Shown one piece after another: positions 54,468 through 63,569 of a stretch of 64,000 nucleotides of DNA. The notes below the pieces were generated by a model. The model ran no database searches. It had not been told where the DNA came from and worked only from the letters and a program-made list of their open reading frames with translations. Positions within the stretch are counted from its first letter, which is position 1. Each line of letters begins with the position of its first letter. The stretch is from W0P28-013 sp964570565 (GTDB lineage: Bacteria > Bacteroidota > Bacteroidia > Bacteroidales > Paludibacteraceae). The stretch covers positions 62,001 to 126,000 of the forward strand of contig CAZMYT010000003.1 of the NCBI GenBank assembly GCA_964570565.1. Direction: 5' to 3'. Made by a program: the position numbers and the translations under genes.

Positions 54468-55553
54468 ATGAAAGTAGCTCATAATTTTAATGCAGGGCCT
54501 TGTGTATTGCCTAAACCAGCTATTGAATCGGCCATAGAAGCCATTCGTAATTTTGACAACACGGGTATTGGTATCCTCGAAATTTCACACCGTACTCCAG
54601 GTTGGGAACGCATCATGATTGAAACAGAACAGTTGTGGCGCGATTTATTACATATCTCGGATGATTACGCCGTGATTTTTTTAGGTGGAGGTGCCTCTAC
54701 ACAATTTTATCAAGTAGCTGCCAATCTCATGAACCACAAAGCAGCCTATTTACAAACTGGCGTATGGGCCAAAAAAGCTGCTAAAGAAGCCAAATTATAT
54801 GGCGAAGTAGCCATTGTAGCTTCATCAGAAGACAAAAATTACTCCTATATACCAAAAGGATACGAAATTCCAAAAGATGCTGATTATCTGCATATTACAA
54901 CCAATAATACCATTTACGGCACCGAATTACATACAGATATCGACTGCCCTATTCCTTTGGTAGCTGATATGTCATCGGATATTATGAGCAGACCTATTGA
55001 TGTCAATAAATACGCTGTAATTTATGGTGGAGCTCAAAAAAATGTGGGGCCTGCGGGTGTGGCATTTGTCATTGTTCGTAAAGATATTTTAGGCAAAGTG
55101 GGGCGTACATTACCCACTATGGTGGATTACCGAACACATATCGACAGCGAACCAAAAAATAATTCGATGTTCAATACACCTCCCGTATTTTCGATTTTCG
55201 TTATGCACGAAACATTGAAATGGATTAAAGACATGGGTGGTGTAGAAGCAATGCATCGTCGTAATGTTGAAAAAGCGACTTTACTTTATAACGAAATCGA
55301 TCGCAATAAACTCTTCGTTGGCACTGCCAATAAAGAAGATCGTTCAATTATGAACGTTTGTTTTGTGATGAACGAAGCCTATAAAGACAAGGAAGCCGAA
55401 TTCCTCGAATTTGCAAAATCACAAGGTATGGTGGGCATTAAAGGGCACCGTTCTGTAGGAGGTTTTAGAGCCAGTATCTACAATGCTTGTCCCCTCGAAA
55501 GCGTAGAAGCACTTGTGGCTTGCATGCAAGAATTCGAACAAAAAGTAGGTTGA
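54468..55553 (+). CDS. serC: Phosphoserine aminotransferase
   Basis: PLP enzyme of serine biosynthesis (3-phosphohydroxypyruvate to phosphoserine), also used in vitamin B6 synthesis. The 361-residue protein begins HNFNAGPCVLPKPAIE, carries the phosphate-binding GGGASTQFYQVAANL, and the PLP lysine in YGGAQKNVGPAGVA. The C-terminus has GHRSVGGFRASIYNA. Bacteroidota serC is usually followed by serA; here a small secreted protein follows instead. Confidence 0.96.
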   Translation: MKVAHNFNAGPCVLPKPAIESAIEAIRNFDNTGIGILEISHRTPGWERIMIETEQLWRDLLHISDDYAVIFLGGGASTQFYQVAANLMNHKAAYLQTGVWAKKAAKEAKLYGEVAIVASSEDKNYSYIPKGYEIPKDADYLHITTNNTIYGTELHTDIDCPIPLVADMSSDIMSRPIDVNKYAVIYGGAQKNVGPAGVAFVIVRKDILGKVGRTLPTMVDYRTHIDSEPKNNSMFNTPPVFSIFVMHETLKWIKDMGGVEAMHRRNVEKATLLYNEIDRNKLFVGTANKEDRSIMNVCFVMNEAYKDKEAEFLEFAKSQGMVGIKGHRSVGGFRASIYNACPLESVEALVACMQEFEQKVG

Positions 55554-55596
55554 TAGTTATCCATTTTAGTCCCAATAACCATTAATTCAAACGGTC

Positions 55597-56082
55597 ATGA
55601 AGCAAAAATTAGCATTACTCTTATTTGCGTTTATTTTTGTTTGTACGGCTGGCGCACAAACAAAAACTGGCATTACAGTAGTTCTTCCTAACGGATGGAC
55701 GAAGGTTGAGGGCTCTGTACTCGAACACCAATACATGAAAAATGGTGCGTCGTTTATGATTAAAGAAGAGAGTCTATTAAATGGAAAAACGCTTAGTGAA
55801 GCAACCACCACGGCTAAAGCTCAAATCGAAAAGTATTTTAAAGAGGTAGAATTTAAAGCAACCGAAGAGCTCACTATTGATGGACACAAAGCACAACGCA
55901 TGGATTTTTGTTATGCGGTTAAAATGGTAAATTCATCAATCAAAATGCGCATGCAGAGCATTTATGTGATGGTCAACAATAAATGTTACAACATTTCTAT
56001 TGGCGGCATGTCAACACAATTTGATGCTTTAGCACCAGATATTCCTATAATTTTAAAGAATATCAAATTTAATCAGAAATGA
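55597..56082 (+). CDS. Small secreted hypothetical protein
   Basis: A 161-residue protein with a clear signal peptide (KLALLLFAFIFVCTAGAQ). The mature part alternates strands (GITVVLPNGWTKVEG, QRMDFCYAVKMVNSSIKMRMQSIYVMVNNKCYNISIGG) and ends FDALAPDIPIILKNIKF, the pattern of PsbP/Mog1-like stress-resistance folds that bind at the envelope. No named family is certain. It lies 43 bases after serC and before a strong terminator, so it is probably cotranscribed with serC. Confidence 0.75.
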   Translation: MKQKLALLLFAFIFVCTAGAQTKTGITVVLPNGWTKVEGSVLEHQYMKNGASFMIKEESLLNGKTLSEATTTAKAQIEKYFKEVEFKATEELTIDGHKAQRMDFCYAVKMVNSSIKMRMQSIYVMVNNKCYNISIGGMSTQFDALAPDIPIILKNIKFNQK

Positions 56083-56100
56083 TTGAGTTTAAGATTAGAT

Positions 56101-56136
56101 AAAAAAATCCCCACCAAATTTGGTAGGGATTTTTTT
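56101..56136. terminator. Bidirectional terminator
   Basis: An 11-bp outer stem AAAAAAATCCC / GGGATTTTTTT, one mismatch, then ACCA/TGGT around an AATT loop, with T-runs on both strands. Confidence 0.9.
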
Positions 56137-56150
56137 ATGGATTGATCTTA

Positions 56151-57110
56151 TCAATAAGCAAAGCGTAGATTATCTACCCACAAGGCATTGCCTAAAGCGC
56201 CATAAAACGCAGGATAGCAACCAGCTGAAATCATTAAAATAGCATGTGTGGGCACATCATCAGCAGTTCCCCAGCCCACTTCTTGAATATACACCATCTT
56301 ACCTTTACTATTTTTTGCTTTAAATTGCCCGCCATCAGGAAACAATCCTTGATACTTTTTAAAATCACAACGTTTAGTAATGTCGCCGTAATGGATGGGT
56401 AATCGATAATCATTGTGCCAATCTGGAATTGTTTTAGGGAAACGTTGACGCGCTGTACCAATACGTTTAGCATAAATATTACCTTCTTTATCTTCCCAAC
56501 GTTTTTGCAAATAGATATAAACTTCTGGCTCATCATGTCCTTCGATGGTCGATACGCCCATACCCAATGCTTTTGTTACAAGGCGTTTTTCGGAAACACG
56601 CGTTTTAAAATCAAATAACAACGCTTTGGGTTTTTGAGTAAATGGAATACCAATATCAATACTACCGTAAGGATCGTTGGCACTGCGCACAGGCTCTATC
56701 ACGGAGCCAAAAAATAACGTACCAGCAATAGCCACTTTCACATCCAGCATACCTAATACGCAAACGGTTTCCATACGCGTATCTAGTCGTGCACACCAAC
56801 CATTACCACGACGTTCTGGCTGTGTGGTTGTAGCGCCTTTAGCCACGCCCATCACATTGGCGTAGGCATTAGAGATTCCCCAAATAGTTTTTCCTGTAAA
56901 TGTATAAGGCACATTACCATTGGCACATCCAATCGTATCGTTAGGACCTAACACATATAATGTTTTGGTTTTGCCACCTAACAAACTAGATTCTTTGATA
57001 TAACGTACCGTCCAACTCTCCATATCGCCAAATTTCAACGGGGCAATACGTTCCTGAGCGGACACAAAATTCACTACAACGAGCAAAACGCCCAAACCTA
57101 TTTTCTTCAT
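56151..57110 (-). CDS. PCMD domain-like secreted protein
   Basis: A 319-residue secreted protein (signal peptide ending VVVNFVSAQ) resembling the putative carbohydrate metabolism domain (PCMD) proteins of Bacteroidota. The central block with a Gly-containing AIAGTLFFGSV, then SIDIGIPFTQKPKALLFDFKTRV, and the C-terminal LMISAGCYPAFYGALGNALWVDNLRFAY fit that family, which adopts a carbohydrate-binding-like beta sandwich. It lies 34 bases downstream of the epimerase gene and is likely cotranscribed. Ligand unknown. Confidence 0.7.
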   Translation of the reverse strand: MKKIGLGVLLVVVNFVSAQERIAPLKFGDMESWTVRYIKESSLLGGKTKTLYVLGPNDTIGCANGNVPYTFTGKTIWGISNAYANVMGVAKGATTTQPERRGNGWCARLDTRMETVCVLGMLDVKVAIAGTLFFGSVIEPVRSANDPYGSIDIGIPFTQKPKALLFDFKTRVSEKRLVTKALGMGVSTIEGHDEPEVYIYLQKRWEDKEGNIYAKRIGTARQRFPKTIPDWHNDYRLPIHYGDITKRCDFKKYQGLFPDGGQFKAKNSKGKMVYIQEVGWGTADDVPTHAILMISAGCYPAFYGALGNALWVDNLRFAY

Positions 57111-57144
57111 CAGCTATTTCGTAAATTCTTAATATCAAAACGTA

Positions 57145-58620
57145 TTATTCCCAACCAGCAAACACGTCTTCGCCATATTGATTATGTTCATTCTTTCCAT
57201 GCAAAGGATGCCAGACTTGTGCAAAGAATGGATTTCCCTGAGCAATTTCATCGTAGTTCCAAGGCGTAGGCAAGCACTCTGGACACCAATGTCCACCTTC
57301 CAGAAGAAGTACTGGAGACATTTCAAACTGATGTCCAAATTGACATTCCCATTGCAACGGTGTACGAAAATCACCCGTAACCATGGCTTCACTCAAACAT
57401 TTGCCGCCACGGAATTTAGCTGCTTGACGCATATCTTCGATGGTCCATTCGGTGCGAGGTTTTGTTTCATCGTAACCATGATTTAATAAGGTAACTTCTT
57501 CACTTGGATGTGACAAATCCTGATGTTTCCAATCTGGAATATTTTTCCATGCTTCCACACTGCCATAATAGGCTGCTATACGCTGTTTTTCGCCAGTTTT
57601 AATCCACCATTGAGTTCCCCATTTTTTCTTATAAGCCAACGGACGCATAGCCATTTTGATAATGAATGGAGGCACAATTTTAGCTAAATGATAAAACCAA
57701 GGAACTTGTTTGCCCATTTGTTTGAAATACTCATCTACGGGTGTATTAGCACGAAAATGGAGATAATCTTCCAATACTTGTGAATCAGCATACCATTGTC
57801 CGTGGAAATTGCGTAACACAAACCATTCAGGATTAAATATCTTTTCAGGAGCTGGGCACGAAATAGTTTTCAATAACTTACATTCAAACTCATAATTACT
57901 CAATCGATACTCTGGTCCACTTCCAATATTATAAAAACGATTCCAAAAATCAGGAGCCACGTTTTCTTCGCACAAATTAGCCAATAAACGGCCACTATCT
58001 TCCACCGTAGCCCACTCTAAAACGCCACGTAATGGTACATGGAACATGATAGGATCGTAATTCTTCAAAATAGCTGGATACAAAATTCCAGATTGACGCA
58101 AACAAACCCACTGTTTAATACCTGACTCCACAATGGTTTTCTCTGCCAACGTTTTAGAAATGGCATAATGGTCGTACACACTGATACAAATAGGGTCGCC
58201 AGTGCGTCCCCAATGAATAGGCTCATTACGATCACTTGTTTGTGCTACGGAACCGATATAACACACTTTAATATCGTCAGCATTAGGCTGTGCTAAAACA
58301 GCTTTTGCTACATTTTCAGCGGCTTTAACATTAACATAGCGTGTCTTATTCGGAAAATAATCGGCAGCTGGCGAAACCATGCCACCAACATGTAATACAT
58401 AATCAGCACCACGCACGCCTTCTAAAACATCTTCGTATTTGGTTAAATCGCCCCAAACAACACGAATTTGATTAGCATAAGATGCCAATTTCTTTTTATT
58501 TGCTCTACTTGGACGAGCCAGCACTGTAACATTGAAACGATCGAGACGTGGTAAAAACTCTTGTAAACCAGCCCAGCCCATAGTGCCCGTAGCACCTGTT
58601 AAAAAAACAGTTTTCTTCAT
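57145..58620 (-). CDS. NAD-dependent epimerase/dehydratase with C-terminal zinc-ribbon
   Basis: A 491-residue fusion. Residues 1-330 are an extended SDR with NAD loop TGATGTMG and the active-site YAISKTLAE (Tyr-x3-Lys). The C-terminal part (about 370-491) contains four spaced cysteines C408, C426, C446 and C449 in a treble-clef-like pattern (GGKCLSE, WECQFGHQF, HWCPEC), suggesting a structural zinc site. The ATG at 58620 begins the first strand (KKTVFLTG); a longer frame upstream adds unconserved residues. It is likely cotranscribed with the PCMD-like gene. Substrate unknown. Confidence 0.85.
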   Translation of the reverse strand: MKKTVFLTGATGTMGWAGLQEFLPRLDRFNVTVLARPSRANKKKLASYANQIRVVWGDLTKYEDVLEGVRGADYVLHVGGMVSPAADYFPNKTRYVNVKAAENVAKAVLAQPNADDIKVCYIGSVAQTSDRNEPIHWGRTGDPICISVYDHYAISKTLAEKTIVESGIKQWVCLRQSGILYPAILKNYDPIMFHVPLRGVLEWATVEDSGRLLANLCEENVAPDFWNRFYNIGSGPEYRLSNYEFECKLLKTISCPAPEKIFNPEWFVLRNFHGQWYADSQVLEDYLHFRANTPVDEYFKQMGKQVPWFYHLAKIVPPFIIKMAMRPLAYKKKWGTQWWIKTGEKQRIAAYYGSVEAWKNIPDWKHQDLSHPSEEVTLLNHGYDETKPRTEWTIEDMRQAAKFRGGKCLSEAMVTGDFRTPLQWECQFGHQFEMSPVLLLEGGHWCPECLPTPWNYDEIAQGNPFFAQVWHPLHGKNEHNQYGEDVFAGWE

Positions 58621-58663
58621 GCGTGATATGATTAAATAAAAATAGATTTTCAAAAAAGACTCG

Positions 58664-58671
58664 CAAAGTTA
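58664..58671 (-). promoter_or_regulatory. -7 box for the epimerase gene
   Basis: Minus-strand TAACTTTG, 44 bases upstream of the ATG at 58620. Confidence 0.5.
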
Positions 58672-58738
58672 CTATTTTTTTTCATTTCGGACACCATTTT
58701 CACCCATTGATTGATTTGCTCATAACAGAAAAAAGACG

Positions 58739-58746
58739 TAATTTTG
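58739..58746 (+). promoter_or_regulatory. -7 box for the tyrS leader transcript
   Basis: TAATTTTG, 217 bases before the tyrS ATG. No closer box is seen, so the transcript probably carries a long leader. Confidence 0.45.
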
Positions 58747-58772
58747 TGAGTCTCAAAACAACGTATAAAACA

Positions 58773-58847
58773 ATGACACAGCGAACCTATAAAAGTAGGC
58801 GAAGATTAGTACGCTTACAAACTATTATTCATGAACGAACCAAATAA
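58773..58847 (+). CDS. Possible 24-aa basic leader peptide
   Basis: An ATG-to-TAA frame of 24 codons inside the tyrS leader, 27 bases downstream of the promoter box. It encodes a very basic peptide (MTQRTYKSRRRLVRLQ...), with an RRR run and a single Tyr. There is no strong ribosome-binding site and no attenuator hairpin between it and tyrS. It could be a short regulatory leader or small protein, but may equally be chance. Confidence 0.25.
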   Translation: MTQRTYKSRRRLVRLQTIIHERTK

Positions 58848-58962
58848 AACGGTATTTTTTTATTACGTTTCATTACAAATCAATCATTAAAACAACAAAA
58901 TAAAATAGTCACAACAGCACACTAACACGTGCAAGCGAGACTCATCAAATAATTGCTATCAC

Positions 58963-60255
58963 ATGAATTTTATAGAAGAACTTAAATGGCGTGGCATGAT
59001 TCACGACATTATGCCAGGTACCGAAGAACAACTGGCTAAAGAAATGACTACTGCCTATTTAGGCATTGATCCCACAGCTGACAGCTTACACATTGGTCAC
59101 TTATGTGGCGTGATGATGTTGCGTCATTTGCAATTGTGCGGTCACAAACCATTGGCCTTGATAGGAGGCGCCACTGGTATGATTGGCGACCCTTCAGGCA
59201 AATCGGCCGAACGGAATTTATTGGACGAAGAAACACTACGTCACAACCAAGCATGTATCAAACTACAATTGGAAAAATTTCTCGATTTCAAAAGCGACGC
59301 ACCCAACGCTGCAGAGTTGGTTAACAACTACGATTGGATGAAGAATTTCACCTTTCTAGATTTTGCGCGTAACGTAGGTAAGCTCATCACGGTGAACTAC
59401 ATGATGTCAAAAGATTCAGTAAAAAAACGATTGAACGGCGAATACTCATCGGGTATGAGTTTTACTGAGTTTACCTACCAATTATTGCAAGGCTACGATT
59501 TTGCTTACCTTAATGAAACCAAAAATTGCAAATTGCAGATGGGCGGTAGCGACCAATGGGGCAATATCACCACTGGAACCGAATTGATACGTCGTATGAA
59601 TGGCGGCGAAGCATACGCGCTCACTTGCCCACTCATTACAAAAGCCGATGGCGGCAAATTTGGCAAAACCGAAAGCGGTAATATTTGGCTCGATAAACGC
59701 TATACTTCTCCTTACAAATTCTACCAATTTTGGTTGAATGTGGGCGACGACGACGCTGCTAAATACATCAAAATATTTACATCTATCGAAAAGGCAGAAT
59801 GCGACAATTTGATAGCCGAACACGCTCAAGCACCTCACTTACGTTTATTACAAAAACGTTTGGCCAAAGACGTAACCATTATGGTTCATTCTGAAGATGA
59901 TTATAACGCAGCAGTGGAAGCTTCAAATATTCTATTTGGTAATGCTACTGCAGAAACGCTTCACAAAATAGATGAAGACACTTTGCTAGCTGTATTTGAA
60001 GGCGTACCTCAATTCGAAATACTTAAAAGCGAACTTGAAGAAGGCATTCGTCCACTCGACTTATTAGCTGAGAAAACACAAATTTTCCCATCAAAAGGCG
60101 AAGCTCGTAAAACAATTATGGCAGGCGGCGTAAGCATGAATAAAGAAAAAATGACTGACATGGAAACTCCGATTGATGCTAAAGTACTGCTCAATAATCG
60201 CTATATTTTAGTACAAAAAGGCAAAAAAAATTATTTCTTAATTGTAGCTAAATAA
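58963..60255 (+). CDS. tyrS: Tyrosyl-tRNA synthetase
   Basis: Class Ic aminoacyl-tRNA synthetase that charges tRNA-Tyr. The 430-residue TyrRS has the HIGH motif as HIGHLCG (residues about 46-52), the tyrosine-binding QMGGSDQWGNI, a KMSKS-like loop KFGKTESG, and a C-terminal S4-like RNA-binding domain (IFPSKGEARKTIMAGGVSMN). Length is normal. It has a long leader with a possible leader peptide, and is followed by a small membrane protein gene 75 bases downstream. Confidence 0.97.
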   Translation: MNFIEELKWRGMIHDIMPGTEEQLAKEMTTAYLGIDPTADSLHIGHLCGVMMLRHLQLCGHKPLALIGGATGMIGDPSGKSAERNLLDEETLRHNQACIKLQLEKFLDFKSDAPNAAELVNNYDWMKNFTFLDFARNVGKLITVNYMMSKDSVKKRLNGEYSSGMSFTEFTYQLLQGYDFAYLNETKNCKLQMGGSDQWGNITTGTELIRRMNGGEAYALTCPLITKADGGKFGKTESGNIWLDKRYTSPYKFYQFWLNVGDDDAAKYIKIFTSIEKAECDNLIAEHAQAPHLRLLQKRLAKDVTIMVHSEDDYNAAVEASNILFGNATAETLHKIDEDTLLAVFEGVPQFEILKSELEEGIRPLDLLAEKTQIFPSKGEARKTIMAGGVSMNKEKMTDMETPIDAKVLLNNRYILVQKGKKNYFLIVAK

Positions 60256-60330
60256 AAACTGGAAAAGGCTAGAATAATTGTTCTCTAGAAGTTACATATA
60301 ACAAGTATTAAATCACTAAAATTTACGACT

Positions 60331-60516
60331 ATGAAAGATTGTATGCAAAATAGCAACCCTACTGGTGGAGCTATTTATGGTTTAGGACTCATTGGAGCCG
60401 CCATTTATTTCATCTCTACTGCCACTACATTTTGGCTTGGTGTACTTGGTTTCTTAAAAGCACTTGTATGGCCAGCATTTCTGGTTTATGAAGTATTTAA
60501 ATACTTAGCCGTTTGA
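60331..60516 (+). CDS. Small hydrophobic protein
   Basis: A 61-residue protein with one or two membrane helices (about 13-31 and 34-55), a Gly-rich first helix (GGAIYGLGLIGAAIYFIS) and the end VWPAFLVYEVFKYL. Similar small proteins are common in Bacteroidota and have no known function. It sits between tyrS and a terminator hairpin, so it may be the last gene of the tyrS transcript or transcribed alone. Confidence 0.75.
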   Translation: MKDCMQNSNPTGGAIYGLGLIGAAIYFISTATTFWLGVLGFLKALVWPAFLVYEVFKYLAV

Positions 60517-60525
60517 TAAAAAACA

Positions 60526-60555
60526 AAAACGCAGGGGTTCACATTCCTGCGTTTT
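60526..60555 (+). terminator. Terminator after the small hydrophobic protein gene
   Basis: A 10-bp stem AAAACGCAGG / CCTGCGTTTT with a 10-base loop. Its position inside a longer open frame at 60513-60617 argues that the next gene starts at 60618. Confidence 0.82.
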
Positions 60556-60617
60556 CTATGTTTTCTAATTCGCAATTAATCTATTTCGTTGATCACAAAA
60601 AATATACACTCGCACAC

Positions 60618-61841
60618 ATGAACAAAAAATATTTTCCTATTATCATTCTACTCTTCCTTAAAGCAACCGCATTATTAGCCACCGAACCCGCTGTCACCTA
60701 TAAATTCTATGGATTTGTACGAAACGATTTTTATTACAACAGTCGACAAAATGTAGAGGCGCTAGATGGTTTATTCAACATTTTCCCAAAACCCATAGAG
60801 TTAAATTCGTTTGGAGAAGATAAAAATGGGCAGATGAATGCCGAAATGTTAAGTATTTCTACCCGATTAGGAGTAGATTTAACTAGTGCGCCAATAGGGA
60901 AAGCGCTATTAAGTGCAAAAATAGAATGCGACTTTGCAGGTGTTGCTACAAACTATTACCTCATTCGCTTACGACAAGCCTACGTCAAATTTAACTGGCC
61001 ACAAACCGAATTGTTGGTAGGGCAAACATGGCATCCGATGTTCGAAACTTGCTCACCAACTATTGCATCGCTTAACACGGGAACACCATTTCAACCATTC
61101 AATAGAAGTCCACAGCTACGTTTAAAACAAGATTTAGGCAAAAACTTCACGCTCACGCTAGCGGCCATCTATCAGATGCAATATGTATCGCAAGGTCCCA
61201 ACGGCGCAAGTGCTACCTACATGAAAAATGCTGGATTACCCAATCTATTTGCTTCAATTAACCGTGAAATGGGCGACTTTATGGTTGGTGTGGGCGTGGA
61301 CACAAAAACCATAAAATTAAATCATCAACTCAATTCATCAGTAAGTGGAGTTCTTTTTGGTCAATATAGCAACACCAAACTACAAATAAAAGCCAAAGCT
61401 ATTTATGGGCAAAACATGAGCGATCACTTAATGATTGGCGGATATGGGGTTTGCGGAACGGATTCCACCTACCATGAAGCAACTTACACCAACTTTAACA
61501 CGGTGTCATCGTGGTTAAATGTCGTTTATGGCGATAAACTTAAAGGCGGATTATTCTGTGGAATAGCGCGTAATTTAGGCACAAATAAAACCTTGGTAGC
61601 TGACCCAATAACCGGATTTACGGCTTATGGATATGGCTTTTACGCATCAAGCCAAGAACTATTAAACACATTATACCGCATATCGCCACACGTCACCTAT
61701 ACAATTAATAATATCAAATTCGGAGTAGAATACGAATTAAGCGCTGGTGAATACGGAAAAATACAAGCAAATGGGAAAATAACTAATCCTTATACCGTGT
61801 ACAACCATCGCGTATTGGGCACCGTTAGTTATCTATTTTAA
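60618..61841 (+). CDS. Porin-like outer-membrane protein (DcaP-like)
   Basis: A 407-residue secreted protein: signal peptide (KKYFPIIILLFLKATALLA), then strand-rich sequence ending in an aromatic residue (VLGTVSYLF), the hallmark of an outer-membrane barrel. The segment YGFVRNDFYYNSRQN, the SISTRLGVDL and KIECDFAG strands and RLRQAYVKFNWPQTELLVGQTWHP resemble DcaP-type porins. ATG 60618 is chosen; the frame stays open from 60513, but that stretch contains the preceding terminator. Transported solute unknown. Confidence 0.7.
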   Translation: MNKKYFPIIILLFLKATALLATEPAVTYKFYGFVRNDFYYNSRQNVEALDGLFNIFPKPIELNSFGEDKNGQMNAEMLSISTRLGVDLTSAPIGKALLSAKIECDFAGVATNYYLIRLRQAYVKFNWPQTELLVGQTWHPMFETCSPTIASLNTGTPFQPFNRSPQLRLKQDLGKNFTLTLAAIYQMQYVSQGPNGASATYMKNAGLPNLFASINREMGDFMVGVGVDTKTIKLNHQLNSSVSGVLFGQYSNTKLQIKAKAIYGQNMSDHLMIGGYGVCGTDSTYHEATYTNFNTVSSWLNVVYGDKLKGGLFCGIARNLGTNKTLVADPITGFTAYGYGFYASSQELLNTLYRISPHVTYTINNIKFGVEYELSAGEYGKIQANGKITNPYTVYNHRVLGTVSYLF

Positions 61842-61863
61842 TTGCTCGGAAGTTGTACTCATA

Positions 61864-61896
61864 AATAAAGGCAGTTGAATTTCAACTGCCTTTATT
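61864..61896. terminator. Bidirectional terminator
   Basis: A 15-bp stem AATAAAGGCAGTTGA / TCAACTGCCTTTATT with a 3-base loop, between the converging porin-like and ABC-F genes. Confidence 0.9.
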
Positions 61897-63534
61897 TTAT
61901 TGTTTTTTCTCAATCTCTCGTAACGATTCCATCTTCTTTTTACGCAAGAATCCGTAAATATCTTCGAGATGTTCGGTCACTTTCTGATTCCCAAATTCAA
62001 ACACTTTAGTGGTCAATCCATCCAAAAAATCACGGTCATGGCTCACAACAATTAATGTGCCGTCAAAATCCTTTAATGCTTGTTTTAATACATCTTTCGT
62101 GCGCATATCCAAGTGATTGGTGGGCTCATCTAAAATCAGCAAATTAACAGGTTCCAAGAGTAATTTTATCATCGCCAAACGTTGACGCTCACCACCACTG
62201 AGCACTTTCACTTTCTTCTCAGAGCCTTCGCGGTCGAACATAAACGCACCCAAAATATCACGAATCTTAGTTCGAATATCACCTTGAGCAATGTCGTCGA
62301 TGGTTTGAAATACCGTAAGTGATTCATCAAGCATAGCCGCTTGATTTTGAGCGAAGTAACCAATTTTCACATTGTGACCTAATTGTAACGTTCCGTCAAA
62401 CGGAATTTCACCCATAATACATTTCACCAACGTCGATTTACCTTCACCATTTTTACCTACAAACGCAATTTTCTCACCGCGTTCAATAGTGAAATTAGCG
62501 TTAGTAAATACACAGTGATTATCGTATGATTTCCCAACTTGTTCGGCTGCCACAGGATAATTCCCTGAGCGTGGTGCTGGTGGAAATTTCAAGCGCAATG
62601 AGCTAGTATCTTCTTCATCAACCTCAACTAAATCGAGCTTTTCAAGCATTTTTACACGACTCTGAACCTGTAATGTTTTGGAATAAGTTCCTTTGAAACG
62701 TTCGATAAATTCAGTAGTTTCAGCAATCATTTTTTGTTGGTCATCATATTGACGTTGTTGTTGTTCACGACGCTCGCGACGCAACTCTAGGTAGTGCGAA
62801 TATTTAGCCTTATAGTCATAGATGCGCCCCATCGTTACCTCAATAGTACGATTGGTAATGGCATCCACAAAAGCGCGGTCGTGACTAATAACCACCACCG
62901 CTTTTGCTGAATTAATTAAGAAATTTTCGAGCCATTGAATGGAGTCAATATCAAGGTGATTGGTTGGCTCATCGAGCAGAATCAAATCAGGGTTGCGTAA
63001 TAACATTTTGGCTAATTCAATACGCATACGCCAGCCGCCACTAAATTCGGACGTGTTACGCGTAAAATCGGAACGCTGAAAACCAAGTCCCAATAACGTC
63101 TTTTCGATATCGGCATCGTAATTACGTTCTTCTACGCCATAAAAACGTTCACTCAAATGCGACACCTCTTCAATGAGTTGCATGTAAGCATCGCTTTCGT
63201 AATCGGTACGCGTTTCAAGTTCATGATTAATCGCATTGATACGTGCTTCCATCGCATTTATTTCTGCAAAGGCTTGAGCTGTTTCCTCAAATACGGTGCG
63301 ATTATCTTCCACTAGCAAATGTTGTGGTAAATAGGCAATTACCGTACCTTCGGGCGACGACACTTGTCCACGACTTGGTTCACGCACACCAGCCAAAATT
63401 TTAAGTAATGTCGATTTTCCAGCCCCATTTTTACCCATCAACGCAATGCGATCGGTTTCATTTATGACAAACGAAATATCTTTAAATAAGGTGGTTCCGC
63501 CAAATTCTACGGCTAACGCATCTACTGAAATCAT
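61897..63534 (-). CDS. ABC-F family ATP-binding protein
   Basis: A 545-residue cytoplasmic protein with two ABC domains joined by a charged linker and no membrane helices. The Walker A motifs are GKNGAGKST and GKNGEGKST, the signatures SGGWRMR and LSGGERQR, and both Walker B motifs end LLDEPTNHLD. ABC-F proteins bind the ribosomal E site; members regulate translation (EttA, YbiT, Uup) or protect against antibiotics. The linker (SHYLELRRERREQQQRQYDDQQKM region) is long enough for either role, and the subfamily is not clear. It is directly downstream of the pflA-like gene. Confidence 0.93.
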   Translation of the reverse strand: MISVDALAVEFGGTTLFKDISFVINETDRIALMGKNGAGKSTLLKILAGVREPSRGQVSSPEGTVIAYLPQHLLVEDNRTVFEETAQAFAEINAMEARINAINHELETRTDYESDAYMQLIEEVSHLSERFYGVEERNYDADIEKTLLGLGFQRSDFTRNTSEFSGGWRMRIELAKMLLRNPDLILLDEPTNHLDIDSIQWLENFLINSAKAVVVISHDRAFVDAITNRTIEVTMGRIYDYKAKYSHYLELRRERREQQQRQYDDQQKMIAETTEFIERFKGTYSKTLQVQSRVKMLEKLDLVEVDEEDTSSLRLKFPPAPRSGNYPVAAEQVGKSYDNHCVFTNANFTIERGEKIAFVGKNGEGKSTLVKCIMGEIPFDGTLQLGHNVKIGYFAQNQAAMLDESLTVFQTIDDIAQGDIRTKIRDILGAFMFDREGSEKKVKVLSGGERQRLAMIKLLLEPVNLLILDEPTNHLDMRTKDVLKQALKDFDGTLIVVSHDRDFLDGLTTKVFEFGNQKVTEHLEDIYGFLRKKKMESLREIEKKQ

Positions 63535-63569
63535 GTAAATAATAGTTTAATAGTGGAATAAAAAAAACG

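Larger units (their letters stand above)
58621..58962. other. Intergenic region between divergent epimerase and tyrS
   Basis: About 340 bases. The minus-strand side holds TAACTTTG (58664-58671) for the epimerase. The plus-strand side holds TAATTTTG (58739-58746), giving tyrS a leader of about 210 bases that contains a 24-codon frame. The rest is AT-rich with no long hairpin or terminator and no T-box-like conserved sequence that I can identify. Confidence 0.5.

Noticed and set aside
58741..58962. T-box riboswitch for tyrS
   Set aside because: I could not find the conserved T-box sequence or a terminator/antiterminator pair in the leader, and T-boxes are not typical of Bacteroidota.
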